64,000 nt of DNA from Deinococcus hopiensis KR-140 (GCF_900176165.1 NZ_FWWU01000005.1:62001-126000), one strand, 5' to 3'; counted from the stretch's first letter, positions 44,531 through 53,451 are shown. Notes: generated by a model from the letters alone, not told the origin. A program made the numbers and translations.

Positions 44531-44719
44531 CGTTCCCGACTCCGCGATGAATTGCTGAACCTGGAGGTCTTCCGCTCCCCTCGGCACGCTCAGGTCCTCC
44601 TGGACGGCTGGAGAACGTTCTACAACAGCGCCAGGCCCCTTTCTTCCCTGACGTCCGACGAGTTCGCCCAGCGGTGGGGTGGCCCCACCGCTCCACCTCG
44701 TGGCGTACACTCACCCTGA
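44531..44719 (+). mobile_element. IS3-family transposase (rve) C-terminal remnant
   Basis: The frame encodes LRDELLNLEVFRSPRHAQVL, then LDGWRTFYNSARPLSSL, and FAQRW, the end of an IS3-type OrfB integrase domain including its last catalytic Glu region. It lacks the upstream part and any element ends. Confidence 0.65.
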
Positions 44720-44744
44720 GCCGAGTCTCCAGTCCGCTTCGTCC

Positions 44745-44889
44745 ACAGAACGCGGCCAGTCCAGGGGGAAGCCCGTCGCCGCGTACAAAGGTCCCCGCAG
44801 CGAGGTCACAGCGGCCACGTACGAGGCGAGGCAGTGCGGCGTGAAGAGTGCCTTGCCGCGGCGTACAGCGAACGCGGTATGTGCCTTGC
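44745..44889 (+). pseudogene. DinB/Y-family polymerase fragment
   Basis: Encodes SRGKPVAAYKGPRSEVTAAT, then YEARQCGVKSALPRRTANAV, which is the segment of DinB that follows the DAFFA region. The fragment begins where the one at 36359-36436 ends, but it is 8.3 kb away on the same strand. No start and no downstream domain. ImuB-type proteins are an alternative origin. Confidence 0.6.
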
Positions 44890-44932
44890 AGGGCGCGCTG
44901 TACTCAGCCTTGATGCGGCCCGCCGATCGTTC

Positions 44933-45112
44933 AGGAACGCTTGACCCTGACCGGGGGCAAATGCCTGAGCGTGGAGGACTTCTACGACCGCGTGGATCTC
45001 ACACGAGACGCCCCCGAAACGCTCGTCAAGTCTGGGGCATTGGATCGGGTCGCCCGCTTGAGAAACCGCCGGGAAGGCGTCTACGTCCTACAAGGCATCA
45101 CCACCGCCCGGA
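44933..45112 (+). pseudogene. fragment of DNA polymerase III alpha (DnaE-like)
   Basis: The frame reads KCLSVEDFYDRVDLTRDAPE, then TLVKSGALDRVARL. This is the conserved SLEDFxxRVxLxRxALExLVxAGAxD part of DnaE and error-prone DnaE2. It overlaps the 3' end of the CPBP gene on the opposite strand and has no remaining polymerase core. Confidence 0.55.
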
Positions 45113-46047
45113 ACGAAGGCTTTGCTCGGACTGCCCCCCACTCCCCCTGGCCCACCTGAGGCTTCCACCTTCACCCCTTCCTCCATCAAGGCAGCCTTGC
45201 TCAAGAACTGACCACGCCGGTACGCCAGGACCAGCAACGCCGCGCTGGACAACGTGAACACCACCAGGGTAACCACCGAGGCCTCAATACCGTACGCTCC
45301 GCCTGCCAACCAGTCCGGACCGCTGAGGTGTCCCTGCAAAAAGCCCTTGGCCACATGACCCGAGGTGGGCACCGAGAAGATGGCGCCAGACATGGTGTTC
45401 CAGGCGAAGTGCATCCCCACCGCCAGCCACAGGCGGCGCGTGACCAGATACGCCGCGCTGAACGTCAGGCCCGCAACGACGGTCGCACCGATGGCGATGG
45501 GTCCAGCATGGGCGTTGGGAAGATGTGCCAGGCCGAACAGGAGGGCCGAGACGGGGAGCGCTGCCCAACTGCCCAGCGCCCGCTCGAGATTCCTGAAGAG
45601 GATGCCCCGGAACAAAATCTCTTCGAACAAGGCCACCAGGACCATGCCGCAGAGAGGGGCGAGCACCGTGCCCAGACCACCCGTTCCGGTCACGTGATAC
45701 GCCCCCGCCGCCGCCAGCACACCCATGACGGCGAGGAACAGGCCACCACCCACCAGGGTGCCCGTGCCGAGCTCGCGGCCCGCATGCGCTGTGGAAAAGG
45801 CGTGCATGGGGCGCTGCTCAACCCAGCGCATGTACAGCCGGTACCCAGCGACGCAGAGAAAGGCCGCGAGGAGTGAAGGCCAATAGGCGCGTAGGGACTG
45901 GGGAATGAAGTGCTGGGCGAGGAACATGGTCAGGACCACAGGGAGGGTGACGATCAGGGTACCCAGCAGGACGCGCAGCAGCGAGAAGCGGCGCCAGGTG
46001 TGGGGAACTGCGGGCGTGTTCGTGGGTGAAACGGTCAGGGTCTGCAT
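45088..46047 (-). CDS. CPBP-family intramembrane metalloprotease
   Basis: 319 residues with about eight hydrophobic segments. Catalytic motifs of the CPBP/Abi (Rce1-like) family are in place: EE142-143 with FRG146-148 (FEEILFRG), FGLAHLPN with His175, and HFAWN with His213. Enzymes of this family cleave prenylated or other membrane proteins and in bacteria often give bacteriocin self-immunity. A Gly/Pro-rich tail ends the protein. A small gene lies upstream in the same direction. Confidence 0.8.
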   Translation of the reverse strand: MQTLTVSPTNTPAVPHTWRRFSLLRVLLGTLIVTLPVVLTMFLAQHFIPQSLRAYWPSLLAAFLCVAGYRLYMRWVEQRPMHAFSTAHAGRELGTGTLVGGGLFLAVMGVLAAAGAYHVTGTGGLGTVLAPLCGMVLVALFEEILFRGILFRNLERALGSWAALPVSALLFGLAHLPNAHAGPIAIGATVVAGLTFSAAYLVTRRLWLAVGMHFAWNTMSGAIFSVPTSGHVAKGFLQGHLSGPDWLAGGAYGIEASVVTLVVFTLSSAALLVLAYRRGQFLSKAALMEEGVKVEASGGPGGVGGSPSKAFVPGGGDAL

Positions 46048-46205
46048 AGGGCCTCCGTGAGGTGTTCGGGGAATACGACCGGGGAAAGCAGCATCAGCTC
46101 GGCTTGGCGCCGTGAACTTCTGCTGCCTCCCTCAGGGGACAGCGGCATCTGGGGCACCAGGGAACACACTGTTGGAAGAGGCGGGCCGGCGAAGGACGCC
46201 CGAGG

Positions 46206-46469
46206 TCACTCAACGGAAGGTGAAACGGTCAACTTCGAAATGGCGCTCGGGAGACGCTGTGTGAACCATTGGGGACGCCAGGCGACAACGCGAGACCACC
46301 ACGGCACTGAACGGTGTTTCCTCAGGAGCTGCTGGACCTGCGCCTCCCTCAGCAGGCTGGCATGCTGGTGCAGGGCGGCCTGATGGCGTGCCTCGTAGGT
46401 GAGGTGCAGGGGCGCTTGAGGTTGTGCGGGCATCCTCATCTGGCCGGGAGCAGCGTGCGCAGTGGTCAT
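46206..46469 (-). CDS. small basic protein upstream of the CPBP gene
   Basis: Up to 87 residues, from ATG 46469 or 46436. It is Gln/His/Leu-rich in its first half (ALHQHASLLREAQVQQLLRK) and ends in a Trp-rich amphipathic segment (PWWSRVVAW). It precedes the CPBP gene by about 160 bases on the same strand. It could be a small regulator or peptide, but composition bias leaves doubt that it is a gene. Confidence 0.4.
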   Translation of the reverse strand: MTTAHAAPGQMRMPAQPQAPLHLTYEARHQAALHQHASLLREAQVQQLLRKHRSVPWWSRVVAWRPQWFTQRLPSAISKLTVSPSVE

Positions 46470-46492
46470 ACCCAGAGTGTGCAGTTATCAAA

Positions 46493-46504
46493 TTTCAATT
46501 GAAA
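46493..46504 (-). promoter_or_regulatory. palindrome TTTCAATTGAAA
   Basis: A perfect 12-base palindrome in an AT-rich patch 24 bases upstream of ATG 46469. Position and symmetry suggest a repressor operator for the small-gene/CPBP unit. No matching regulator is obvious. Confidence 0.35.
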
Positions 46505-46614
46505 CCTGAGTTTTTGAAAACCCTCCGGCTCGTCGCCCTCGCCTGTCCCTTCCGGACTTCACTGGTCACGGTTCAGCAACAGAACGGTCCTCGTGCAGAG
46601 CCCGTCACTTCAGA

Positions 46615-47120
46615 TCATCCCTCAGCCCTTCCATGTCCACGCTGCCGCGAAGGCTGCCCCTCAGGAGGCACACCGATCCCACGCGCGTTTCGTACCAGCC
46701 AGGCCGTTTCATGACGGCAGTCGTGAGGAACGTGGAGGGTCAGCAGTCGAGGCTGCCCGTGTCCCACCCTCCACACGGCGCCCAGGGTCACCGCGCAGGG
46801 TTCCGGTCTGCCAGTGACCCTCACCTGCGTCACGGTCGGCACTCAGGGCTTCGGCAGCTGTTCGCCGCGCCTCTGGCGCCACCCCGGGCAGCAGCCGAGT
46901 CAGCCAGTGTTTCACTTCCGTCGAGGCCGCGGTCTGGGCATCTGGCGTGGATAACCCAGCGCCCAGGGCACTCCAGGCCACCGCCAACGACCACTGGTCT
47001 GGCTCCAGCCGCAGCGACCCCCTCCGCAGCGTCATCAGGTCGCCCAACTCCTGTTCCAGCGGCAGGTCACGTGTCCACAAGTCGCGCGCTTCCCGTGAGC
47101 GTAGTGGGGTCGTGATTACT
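46615..47120 (-). pseudogene. decayed paralogue of the 5226-5564 gene
   Basis: Two frames carry the protein: LWTRDLPLEQELGDLMTLRR, WLTRLLPGVAPEARRTAAEA, HWQTGTLRGD in one, and GAVWRVGHGQPRLLTLHVPH, DCRHETAW in another, with a shift near 46800. An in-frame stop also lies upstream of 47120, where WHNALRLSGDGAQTFLDV is still readable. The 5226 copy shares the same order of motifs. Confidence 0.55.
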
Positions 47121-47361
47121 CAGCAGACCCCTACATCCAGGAAGGTCTGCGCTCCATCCCCTGAGAGACGTAAGGCGTTGTGCCAGGAGTACAGCGTCCA
47201 TTTCTCGCAACCACTTCAGTACGGCCGCGATTGTCCTGCTGGAGAGTTACCCTTCAGCAACTGCTGGTGCACCACTTCGCATACTCCTTGCTCTGCGCCT
47301 GACTCCAGGCGATCAACCCGGCCTGGACACAAGAGGAAGAGCAGAGGGCAGGCTTCCCCTC

Positions 47362-47940
47362 TTACCTCGTCATGCTGAAGATCAACGTGTCACGGAGTTG
47401 CATGGGATCGTCTGCTGCCACGTCGTCATTCTTCAGCACGGCGTCCAGGGTGTAGCCCAGTCTGGCGGGAATGCGGGCACTCCGGTCGTTGCGGGCGTCA
47501 CAGCGAATCTCGAGGCGGCGAAAGCCAAGGCCGCCTTCCACCTGCGGCCACAAGGCCAGTTCGGTGAGGGCCCGCGCCACCTCGGTCGCGTATCCCTGCC
47601 CGGCGTGCGCGGTGGCGATCCAGTAGCCGATCTCCCCTTTGGGGACCCGCCAGTCAAGGGCGTGGTAACCGCTGCTGCCCACCAGCTTGGTGCCCGCCGC
47701 GTTCCAGACGAGGTAGCGGAGGTTCTCGCCCGCTGTGAACGCCTCGGCAGCCCGCGTCAGGTTCTCGGCGGTGCCCGGCAGGTCCAGCGGGTCCTGGGCC
47801 CAGACCATCCACGGGCGCAACTCGGGCAGCGAGGCGTGGACGGCAGCGTGAACCGACTGGGCATCCTCGGAGCGGGGGGCGCGCAGCAGCAGCCGGCTCG
47901 TGCGGACCTCGCGGGGAATGGCAGGCAGGGCGGAGGACAT
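47362..47940 (-). CDS. GNAT acetyltransferase, RimJ/RimL-like
   Basis: 192 residues from ATG 47940. RLLLRAPRSEDAQSV is the typical first strand and helix; IGYWIATAHAGQGYATEVAR contains the acetyl-CoA loop (HAGQGYA), and LEIRCDARNDRSARIPARLG is the usual C-terminal block, with IPAR instead of VAEK. Acetylates an N-terminal or small-molecule amine; target unknown. Length is normal for the family, and the gene looks intact. Confidence 0.8.
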   Translation of the reverse strand: MSSALPAIPREVRTSRLLLRAPRSEDAQSVHAAVHASLPELRPWMVWAQDPLDLPGTAENLTRAAEAFTAGENLRYLVWNAAGTKLVGSSGYHALDWRVPKGEIGYWIATAHAGQGYATEVARALTELALWPQVEGGLGFRRLEIRCDARNDRSARIPARLGYTLDAVLKNDDVAADDPMQLRDTLIFSMTR

Positions 47941-47972
47941 CGACTGGACTCTACCGCCCGCCTACGACTTCT

Positions 47973-48164
47973 TCAGCTGCCTGTCGCCCGGATGTACTCC
48001 ATACACCGCGCCTCAGTCGTCGTCTCCTTGTCCCGTGCCACAAGTTCCCCTGTGAGGCAATCAAGGACACCTCGTCCCTGGGACGACACAATCAGGAGTA
48101 GATCTGACGCTGGAACAAAGCCAACCCCTCTTAGGCCACCGACAATGCGGTGGGCCTTTTCCAT
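47973..48164 (-). pseudogene. truncated paralogue of the 13673-14224 gene
   Basis: Encodes GLRGVGFVPASDLLLIVSSQ and GRGVLDCLTGELVARDKE, closely matching residues ~37-75 of the protein at 13673-14224, then diverges and stops. An in-frame TAG lies six codons before the ATG, so the 5' end is gone as well. Confidence 0.6.
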
Positions 48165-48183
48165 CCACGGGGAGGTGGGCTAC

Positions 48184-48363
48184 TCAGGGGGTGGCGGAGT
48201 AGTCACGTGGGGCCGCTGTGACAGGGCAGTGGTGCCGGAGGGTGGTGACCCGCGTGCGCTCGCGCAATCCGGGGGCGAGCAGTAGCGCGAAGTCGCGCGG
48301 CACGTCTGTATCCACGGCGTTGAACGCGGCCTCAAGGCCCGTGTCGGGCAGGTTTATCGCCAC
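48184..48363 (-). pseudogene. unknown 59-codon frame
   Basis: From GTG 48363 a frame encodes VAINLPDTGLEAAFNAVDTD, then VPRDFALLLAPGLRERTRV and a stop. The composition is protein-like, but a stop lies three codons upstream and no ribosome site is clear. Likely the end of a lost gene. Confidence 0.3.
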
Positions 48364-49421
48364 GTGTTCGCGCTAAGGAGAGTGGCGGATGGGGCGCACG
48401 CAAGGCCGTCATGGCGCGGAGGGCCGTGAGTGTGCTCCCCGAAGTCAAGACCGGTGGGCGGGAGAGCGCCAGCAGTGGCCAGGCCGGATGCTCTCCTTCC
48501 AGCAGGGGCACCTCAAGCAGCACCTCGCCTGAACACGCGAGGTCGGGAACTCGGCGGTGGGGGAGACCCGCCAGGCCTCGCCCGGCGTTCCAGCGCTCCA
48601 ACGTTCGGTGGGCTTCCCCGCCTACGTCGTGGACGACCGCCCGGAACCGTTCGGCCAGGCCCGCGCGAGCTGAGGCAGGGCGGCCTGGGGAATGGGCGTG
48701 GAGCGGCCGAGCTGCGCGGTCAATTCCACACGGTCCAGGGTCAGGCGGGGAAGCACAGGCTGAAAGAGGAGTGTGCGGGGGGAGGGGGAGGTGTCACGTC
48801 CTCCCCTTGATGCCGGGCGGTCCCTAAAGATGCAGGAGACCGCGCCTCTGCCTCGGTCCTGTAGCTGACATGGAGCGTGTTCGGCGTTCCCCCTGGAACA
48901 CAGCCCTCTCACCACATGAAAGTCCAGAGCGCTTTTGCCGAACAACCGACGCTCGCCATGTAGCCCCTGCTGAAGAGTCACGTCGGGAGGAGCTTGGGAA
49001 GATCGGGGGATCGAGGAAAGGCGGACGGCCACTGTCCCGCGTTCCAGCCGCCTGGGCTTCAAGTGGGGGAAGGGAAGTTGGGGATGCGGCTGAACGCCGT
49101 TATGCCGTTCATTTTCGAAGGGAGCTTTCTTGTGTGGTTCGGTGTGCAGGCCGCAGTACCTGTTGTCTGGCGTGTGCGAGACGTAAAGACGTACGGCCTC
49201 GCCGCTTAAGGAGCGGGGCGCCAACGTCCCTCGGGTTGGTATGAATAACGAGAGATTACTGGACTGGGTCCAACAAAATCCTGTCACGGCAGCCACTCCT
49301 CCTGAAGGAAACCGGAGGGCAGGCCGAACCAAGGGAGCCCTGGCCCTCGCTGGACGACCAGTGGAGTAAGAACCTGAGGACAAAACGAGGGTCAAGGGGC
49401 ATGGGAATGGCAGACTGAGGC
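48364..49421. other. ~1-kb region without supported gene
   Basis: Frames in this interval on both strands have Arg/Ser/Pro-rich shadow composition. I found no IS end, tRNA or strong hairpin. It may hold decayed sequence linked to the fragments on its left. Confidence 0.3.
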
Positions 49422-49712
49422 ATGCCGCGCAAGAAGACCACGCCTGATCCCGAAGTGCTCGCTCCTCAACAGTTCAGCCTGATGGATGCGCTTGACAGCA
49501 TGGCGCAAGACATGGCGGTGGAAGTTCCCGAAGCCATGCTCGCCGCCATGGAGTTCGAAAAGCACCTGCTCGATCTGGCGCACACGATCGCCAGAGAAGC
49601 CATTCGTGTAGGCGAGCCTGAGACCGAAGCCGAACGTGTGGCGGCCGCTGAGCGGCAGGTCCGCTTCCTCGGCAAACTCTTTCGCGAGCTCCATCAGGTC
49701 ACGCAGAGCTGA
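49422..49712 (+). CDS. small acidic helical protein
   Basis: 96 residues from ATG 49422. After a basic start (MPRKKTTPDPE) the protein is a Glu/Ala/Met-rich helix bundle (ALDSMAQDMAVEVPEAMLAA, then FEKHLLDLAHTIAREAIRVG). No cofactor or catalytic site is evident. The composition suggests a coiled or oligomeric small protein. Function unknown. Confidence 0.6.
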   Translation: MPRKKTTPDPEVLAPQQFSLMDALDSMAQDMAVEVPEAMLAAMEFEKHLLDLAHTIAREAIRVGEPETEAERVAAAERQVRFLGKLFRELHQVTQS

Positions 49713-49729
49713 CGCTGGCTGCGCGCTGC

Positions 49730-49846
49730 CATCCTGTCGATCAGTGATGTTCGCGGGGCGGAACTTGACCCCCAGGAGGAGCCCAAGGGCATCCACGGTC
49801 AGATGGTGCTTTCATCCGTTGACCTTCTTGCTTCCGTCATGACCGC
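49730..49846 (-). mobile_element. IS4/IS5-type transposase scrap
   Basis: Minus-strand codons read GHDGSKKVNG, a stop, then KHHLTVDALGLLLGVKFRPA and NITDRQDG. This matches the first catalytic region of IS5-type transposases (GxKKxxGRKRHLLVDTxGLLLxV). The internal stop and lack of the rest make it a remnant. Confidence 0.6.
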
Positions 49847-50169
49847 GGGCCCCCGCTTGGGAAAGGGACCTCCCTGAACTCCAGGGATTCCTGCGGTTGT
49901 TCCTCCTGGGGCGCATGGCGCTGAATCTCCCCATATATGTCGTATGGCTGCTCCAGCACCGGCCAGGAGCGGTCCTCCGCCGGTTTCCCCACGATGGGGC
50001 GTGCGGCTTGAGGTCCTGATCGCCGGAGTGGCCGCCCACGCGACGGCCTTCGAGGGAGACGGCCAGGCCCATCTGGTGGTCAGCGCTTTGCAGCCCCTTC
50101 CCAGCATCCTCGAACTGCCACCCCGAGCCCTTGCTTGACGCCCACTTCGGGGCCGTCACCCAACAGCGC
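49847..50169. other. decayed sequence, possible gene remains on the minus strand
   Basis: Protein-like pieces in different minus frames (GLAVSLEGRRVGGHSGDQDL; EQPYDIYGEIQRHAPQEEQP) suggest an eroded gene, but they cannot be joined with confidence and no family is recognised. Confidence 0.3.
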
Positions 50170-50523
50170 ATGACTGTCTCCAGCCATGACGCGGCCCAGG
50201 GCGACCGGGAAACCATGCGCCGACTCTTTCACGGGATCACCGATCCAGACCGGGCGCGACTCTTACAGCGTGAGTTCGACACCCTCAGCGAGCGGTACGG
50301 CCATCAGGGCCAGCAGGTCTACCTCAACGCCACCACTCCCGGTCAGAACTACGCAGGTCCTTTGCAGCGCAAAGACCGCCAGCACTTCATCGTGCATTCC
50401 ACGGGAGCCTGGGTGGTGGGGCACCCGCGAGACTTGCCCGAAGGCAGCAGCGCCGGCGACATGGTGAGAGTCACCGTCACGCCCGCACCCACCTTGGCGC
50501 AGGAACGACAGATGCAGCGTTAG
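50170..50523 (+). CDS. KfrB-like domain protein
   Basis: 117 residues from ATG 50170. Residues 50-105 (YLNATTPGQNYAGPLQRKDR, HFIVHSTGAWVVGHPRDLPE, SAGDMVRVTV) match the small beta domain of KfrB-type proteins (YxGxI...HHxxQ...xVxHDxxxL...G...I). KfrB-like domains occur on conjugative plasmids and mobile elements. The N-terminal part is helical. Its presence supports an accessory replicon. Confidence 0.5.
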   Translation: MTVSSHDAAQGDRETMRRLFHGITDPDRARLLQREFDTLSERYGHQGQQVYLNATTPGQNYAGPLQRKDRQHFIVHSTGAWVVGHPRDLPEGSSAGDMVRVTVTPAPTLAQERQMQR

Positions 50524-50583
50524 TGCGGCATGGACGACTGACCTGCTGCCCTCCTCCAATCGTTCACCTTAATCAGAAGAGCA

Positions 50584-51318
50584 TCAACCAGATAGAGGTA
50601 TACCGGCTGCTGCCAGTCTCTGCAGCTTCTCAGGAACGTCGTGCGTCAATACGCCTCCATGCTGAGCAATCAACACCCAGGGAGCCAAGGAGGCGAGGTG
50701 GCGAATCGATTCAAGAGCCATCCGGTTGTCAAGACTGAAGCGCGGGAAAATCAACTGCTCTCCATCTGCCATCACTGCGTCCCCACCGATGAGCGTCTTC
50801 GCTTCAGGGAAAAACAGGCTGACGTGTCCCGGTGTGTGGCCTGGCGTCGCGATGACTTGAGCATTCCGGGCAAAAGGCAAGCATGCGTCAGCGATGAGTT
50901 CATTTTCGATCTTCACTGGAGGTATACCTTCTCTCAACTGCTGCGCTACGTCAGGAGGCAGCTGGATCAGAAAATCTTCTGTTAGAGGCTTGTAAAAGGC
51001 CTTTTCCCCTGAAATATAGAGGGCTTCTACTGCAGAAGACCACAACTGCGCCCCTGTCTTTTCCTGCAGGACTCGGGCAGAGCCAGCATGATCCATATCT
51101 CCATGCGTTATCACAATATTGTTAATATCTTTCGGGCGGATATTTAAATCTTTAAGAGCATCAAGTATTTGTTGTTCGCTTCCAGGCAAGCCGGTGTCCA
51201 CCAGGGTAATGCCATGCTGTTCATCCTGAATGAGAGTCAAGTAGTCTGTTCGAGCAAAACTACCGAGCTGCCGATGAATAGGAAGGGGGCGGATGAAATC
51301 TGGAAGCATTCTACTCAT
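50584..51318 (-). CDS. metallo-beta-lactamase-fold hydrolase
   Basis: 244 residues from ATG 51318, preceded by an AAAAGG ribosome-like site. Zinc-binding motifs are complete: THGDMDHAGS (HxDxDH type, with H...D-H), TPGHTPGHV, and IGGDAVM, with IAQHGG as the final His. Glyoxalase-II-like or lactonase-type hydrolysis is likely. The frame is open upstream to GTG 51336 and, if the IS at 51349-52241 is removed, to 52400, so the original protein may have been longer. Confidence 0.75.
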   Translation of the reverse strand: MSRMLPDFIRPLPIHRQLGSFARTDYLTLIQDEQHGITLVDTGLPGSEQQILDALKDLNIRPKDINNIVITHGDMDHAGSARVLQEKTGAQLWSSAVEALYISGEKAFYKPLTEDFLIQLPPDVAQQLREGIPPVKIENELIADACLPFARNAQVIATPGHTPGHVSLFFPEAKTLIGGDAVMADGEQLIFPRFSLDNRMALESIRHLASLAPWVLIAQHGGVLTHDVPEKLQRLAAAGIPLSG

Positions 51319-51348
51319 TATAGTGGACCTTTTCACAAAGTGCTTAAT

Positions 51349-52241
51349 AGACCTCTTGCGAAAGTGATTGGCGAAGCTAGCAGGGTGGAGCGAGACCGTC
51401 TGACACGCACGCTAAAGATGAACCGCAAGCAGTTTCGTCGACGCACCGGGGTCTACCCGGAGACCTTTGCCGAGATGGAAGAGGTGCTGAGGCGACGCGA
51501 AGGACGGAAGAAGAAGTCTGGGCGCCCAGCCGCACTCGGCGTGGCGGAACAACTGCTCAGTCACGCTGGAATTCTGGCGCGAGTACCGGACCTTCGCGCA
51601 CCTGGGTGACGACTGGGGCGTGCATGAGCATGGCGTGCACCGCACGGTGGAACGCGTGGAAGCGGCTCCGATCGCAAGTGCCCGGTTCCAGATGCGCAAA
51701 AAACACGTGTTTCAGGAAACGCAACTCGTGTACAGCACCGTCGCGGCCGATGCAGCTGAAGTGCCCTGTGAACGGCCCAAAAAAAGCAGCGCGCTTGGTA
51801 CAGCGGGAAGAAAAAGCGACACACCCTGAAATTTCAGCTGCTCATCTGCACCGTGACGCAGCGCATCCTCAGCACCGCCACGAGCGCTGGAGCAGTTCAT
51901 GACCTGAAGCTGTTCCGTTTGTCCGGCGTCCGTTTTCCTCACCAAACGGCGTTGATTGGAGATGCTGGGTACCAGGGCTTGTGGAGAAGCCATCAGCACG
52001 CCATCACCACCCATAAGGCGACGCGAGCGCCCACCTCTGTCCGCGGAGCAGCGCCAGGAGAACCGTGTGCTGGCCTATACCCAACAGGGGACCCTACATG
52101 TGATCCGGCACATCAAGATCTTCCGCGTGTTGAAGGGCGTGTACCGACATCGGCGGCGTCGGTTTGCACTCCGAGTTCAGCTCATCGCGGCCCTGTGCAA
52201 CCTCACACATGCCTGCCGATCATGGCTTTTGCAAGAGGTCC
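51349..52241 (+). mobile_element. IS5-family insertion sequence, decayed copy
   Basis: 893 bp and closely similar to the element at 16011-16901 in opposite orientation. Left end AGACCTCTTGCGAAAGT is preserved; the right end is altered (TTTTGCAAGAGGTCC). AAT flanks both sides (51346-51348 and 52242-52244). The transposase is broken: the frame shifts after VAEQLL, so it is inactive on its own. Confidence 0.8.
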
Positions 52242-52400
52242 AATATAAAAACCCAGCGCAGTTGTTAAAAACGAGAAAATAGGCATAGTAATATTCTTGC
52301 GTAAGACGCTTTTGAACCCAGCAAGGTCTTCTGCAGACGTGAGTGCCGCCACTCCACCCTCGGGTATGTGACGCCCCAGAACACCCGAATGCCAAACCAC
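52242..52400 (-). pseudogene. 5' part of a frame cut off by the IS
   Basis: From GTG 52400 the frame encodes SAEDLAGFKSVLRKNITMPI and FSFLTTALGFYI, including one hydrophobic helix, and then enters the IS. Excising the IS and one AAT joins it exactly in frame to KHFVKRSTIMSRML of the metallo-beta-lactamase gene. It is either the original N-terminus of that protein or a neighbouring open frame. Confidence 0.5.
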
Positions 52401-52432
52401 TGTTCTCTCAAGCAGACACGATCAACGCAAGC

Positions 52433-52471
52433 AACTACTCACCACGAGAACCGCCCTCATGGTGAGTAGTT
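52433..52471 (-). terminator. 12-bp stem-loop
   Basis: AACTACTCACCA at 52433-52444 pairs exactly with 52460-52471 around a 15-base loop. It lies 75 bases beyond the stop of the minus-strand gene at 52545, and could end that transcript, although no T-run follows. Confidence 0.4.
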
Positions 52472-52544
52472 ACGGCAGAGTTTCTGAGGTGAGGGTTTTA
52501 ATTTGTCCACATGGGCATGCCTGACTTGTCAAGAAAAGCCCACA

Positions 52545-53201
52545 TTAAGCATCGAATTTGCTCTCGGCCGCTTCTAGGTAAATCACGGCGTTGCTCAGTA
52601 AAGTAGCCACCTCCTCGTTCGTAGTAGTAAAGAAAGCTTCCTCAAGCCAGCCAACCAACTCGGTGCGATCCCATTCAGGTGGTACCGTGTTATTGTATTG
52701 AGCAGCAAAAGCCAGTATCAGTGCCCGGTTTGGGTGGTTACGCCAAATATACAGCAATTCATCGCGCTGCACACCAAAAGGCCCTAATGTGCCCAAGGAT
52801 AATATCATAAGGCCGTACATGGGCTCCTTATATAAAATATCATCCCAGTATGATTTAGCAAAATCCTTTAATGCTGTTTTTTGCGATTGGCTAAGCGGAA
52901 ATCTCTTATCTTGGCCGTACTTGATTCTCTCGGCAATTGAAGACAAATCTATCTCCTCTATAGTAAATGTCTCAAGCAATCTTGGAAGGAAAAATCGAAA
53001 ATCATCCCAAACTCCCACATTATATACAGCGTCAAAAAGATAAGAACAGAGTATAGGCGATCGAAGCTCACGCAGGGGATAAGTGAGGAGCTGTTTTAAT
53101 TCACCTTCAGATAGCCCATAGGACTCACAGATAATTCTCTTGGGTCTGTTTACTGTAAAAAACGCCACATAGAGTTGTTCTATAGCATCATGTAATTTCA
53201 A
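52545..53201 (-). CDS. AT-rich paralogue of the 36791-37447 gene
   Basis: 218 residues from ATG 53201, with the same length and blocks as the 36.8-kb protein (AIEQLYVAF, SYLFDAVYNVGVWDDFRFFL, GPFGVQRDELL, VPPEWDRTELVGWLEEAF). Codon use is much richer in A/T than that of its neighbours, which points to acquisition from another source rather than local duplication. Soluble; family and function unknown. Confidence 0.7.
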   Translation of the reverse strand: MKLHDAIEQLYVAFFTVNRPKRIICESYGLSEGELKQLLTYPLRELRSPILCSYLFDAVYNVGVWDDFRFFLPRLLETFTIEEIDLSSIAERIKYGQDKRFPLSQSQKTALKDFAKSYWDDILYKEPMYGLMILSLGTLGPFGVQRDELLYIWRNHPNRALILAFAAQYNNTVPPEWDRTELVGWLEEAFFTTTNEEVATLLSNAVIYLEAAESKFDA

Positions 53202-53216
53202 ACAATACCTCGGGCA

Positions 53217-53234
53217 GGCGTCTTCAGAGACGCC
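53217..53234. repeat. 7-bp stem-loop GGCGTCT-tcag-AGACGCC
   Basis: Short but GC-rich hairpin in the intergenic region between the AT-rich gene's start and the end of the binding-protein gene at 53452. The stem shares GGCGTCT with the inverted repeat at 28205-28251. It may be a terminator for the galactan operon. Confidence 0.4.
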
Positions 53235-53451
53235 TCTACTCTACTTCCCTGCCCAGGTCCAGGCCCCCTGCTGAGTGGTTACCAACGCAAACCCCCGCAA
53301 CCGACAGGTCCACATCTGCAACCCCTCTCGCATACGCCTGAAGCACTCTCCCTGGTTCGTTTCCGGAGTTTGTAGGCCCTGTCGAGATGACATTCTGGGG
53401 ACAGCTCCCGGTTGGTGATCACAACCAACCGGACTTGAGGGCCACCAGCTT

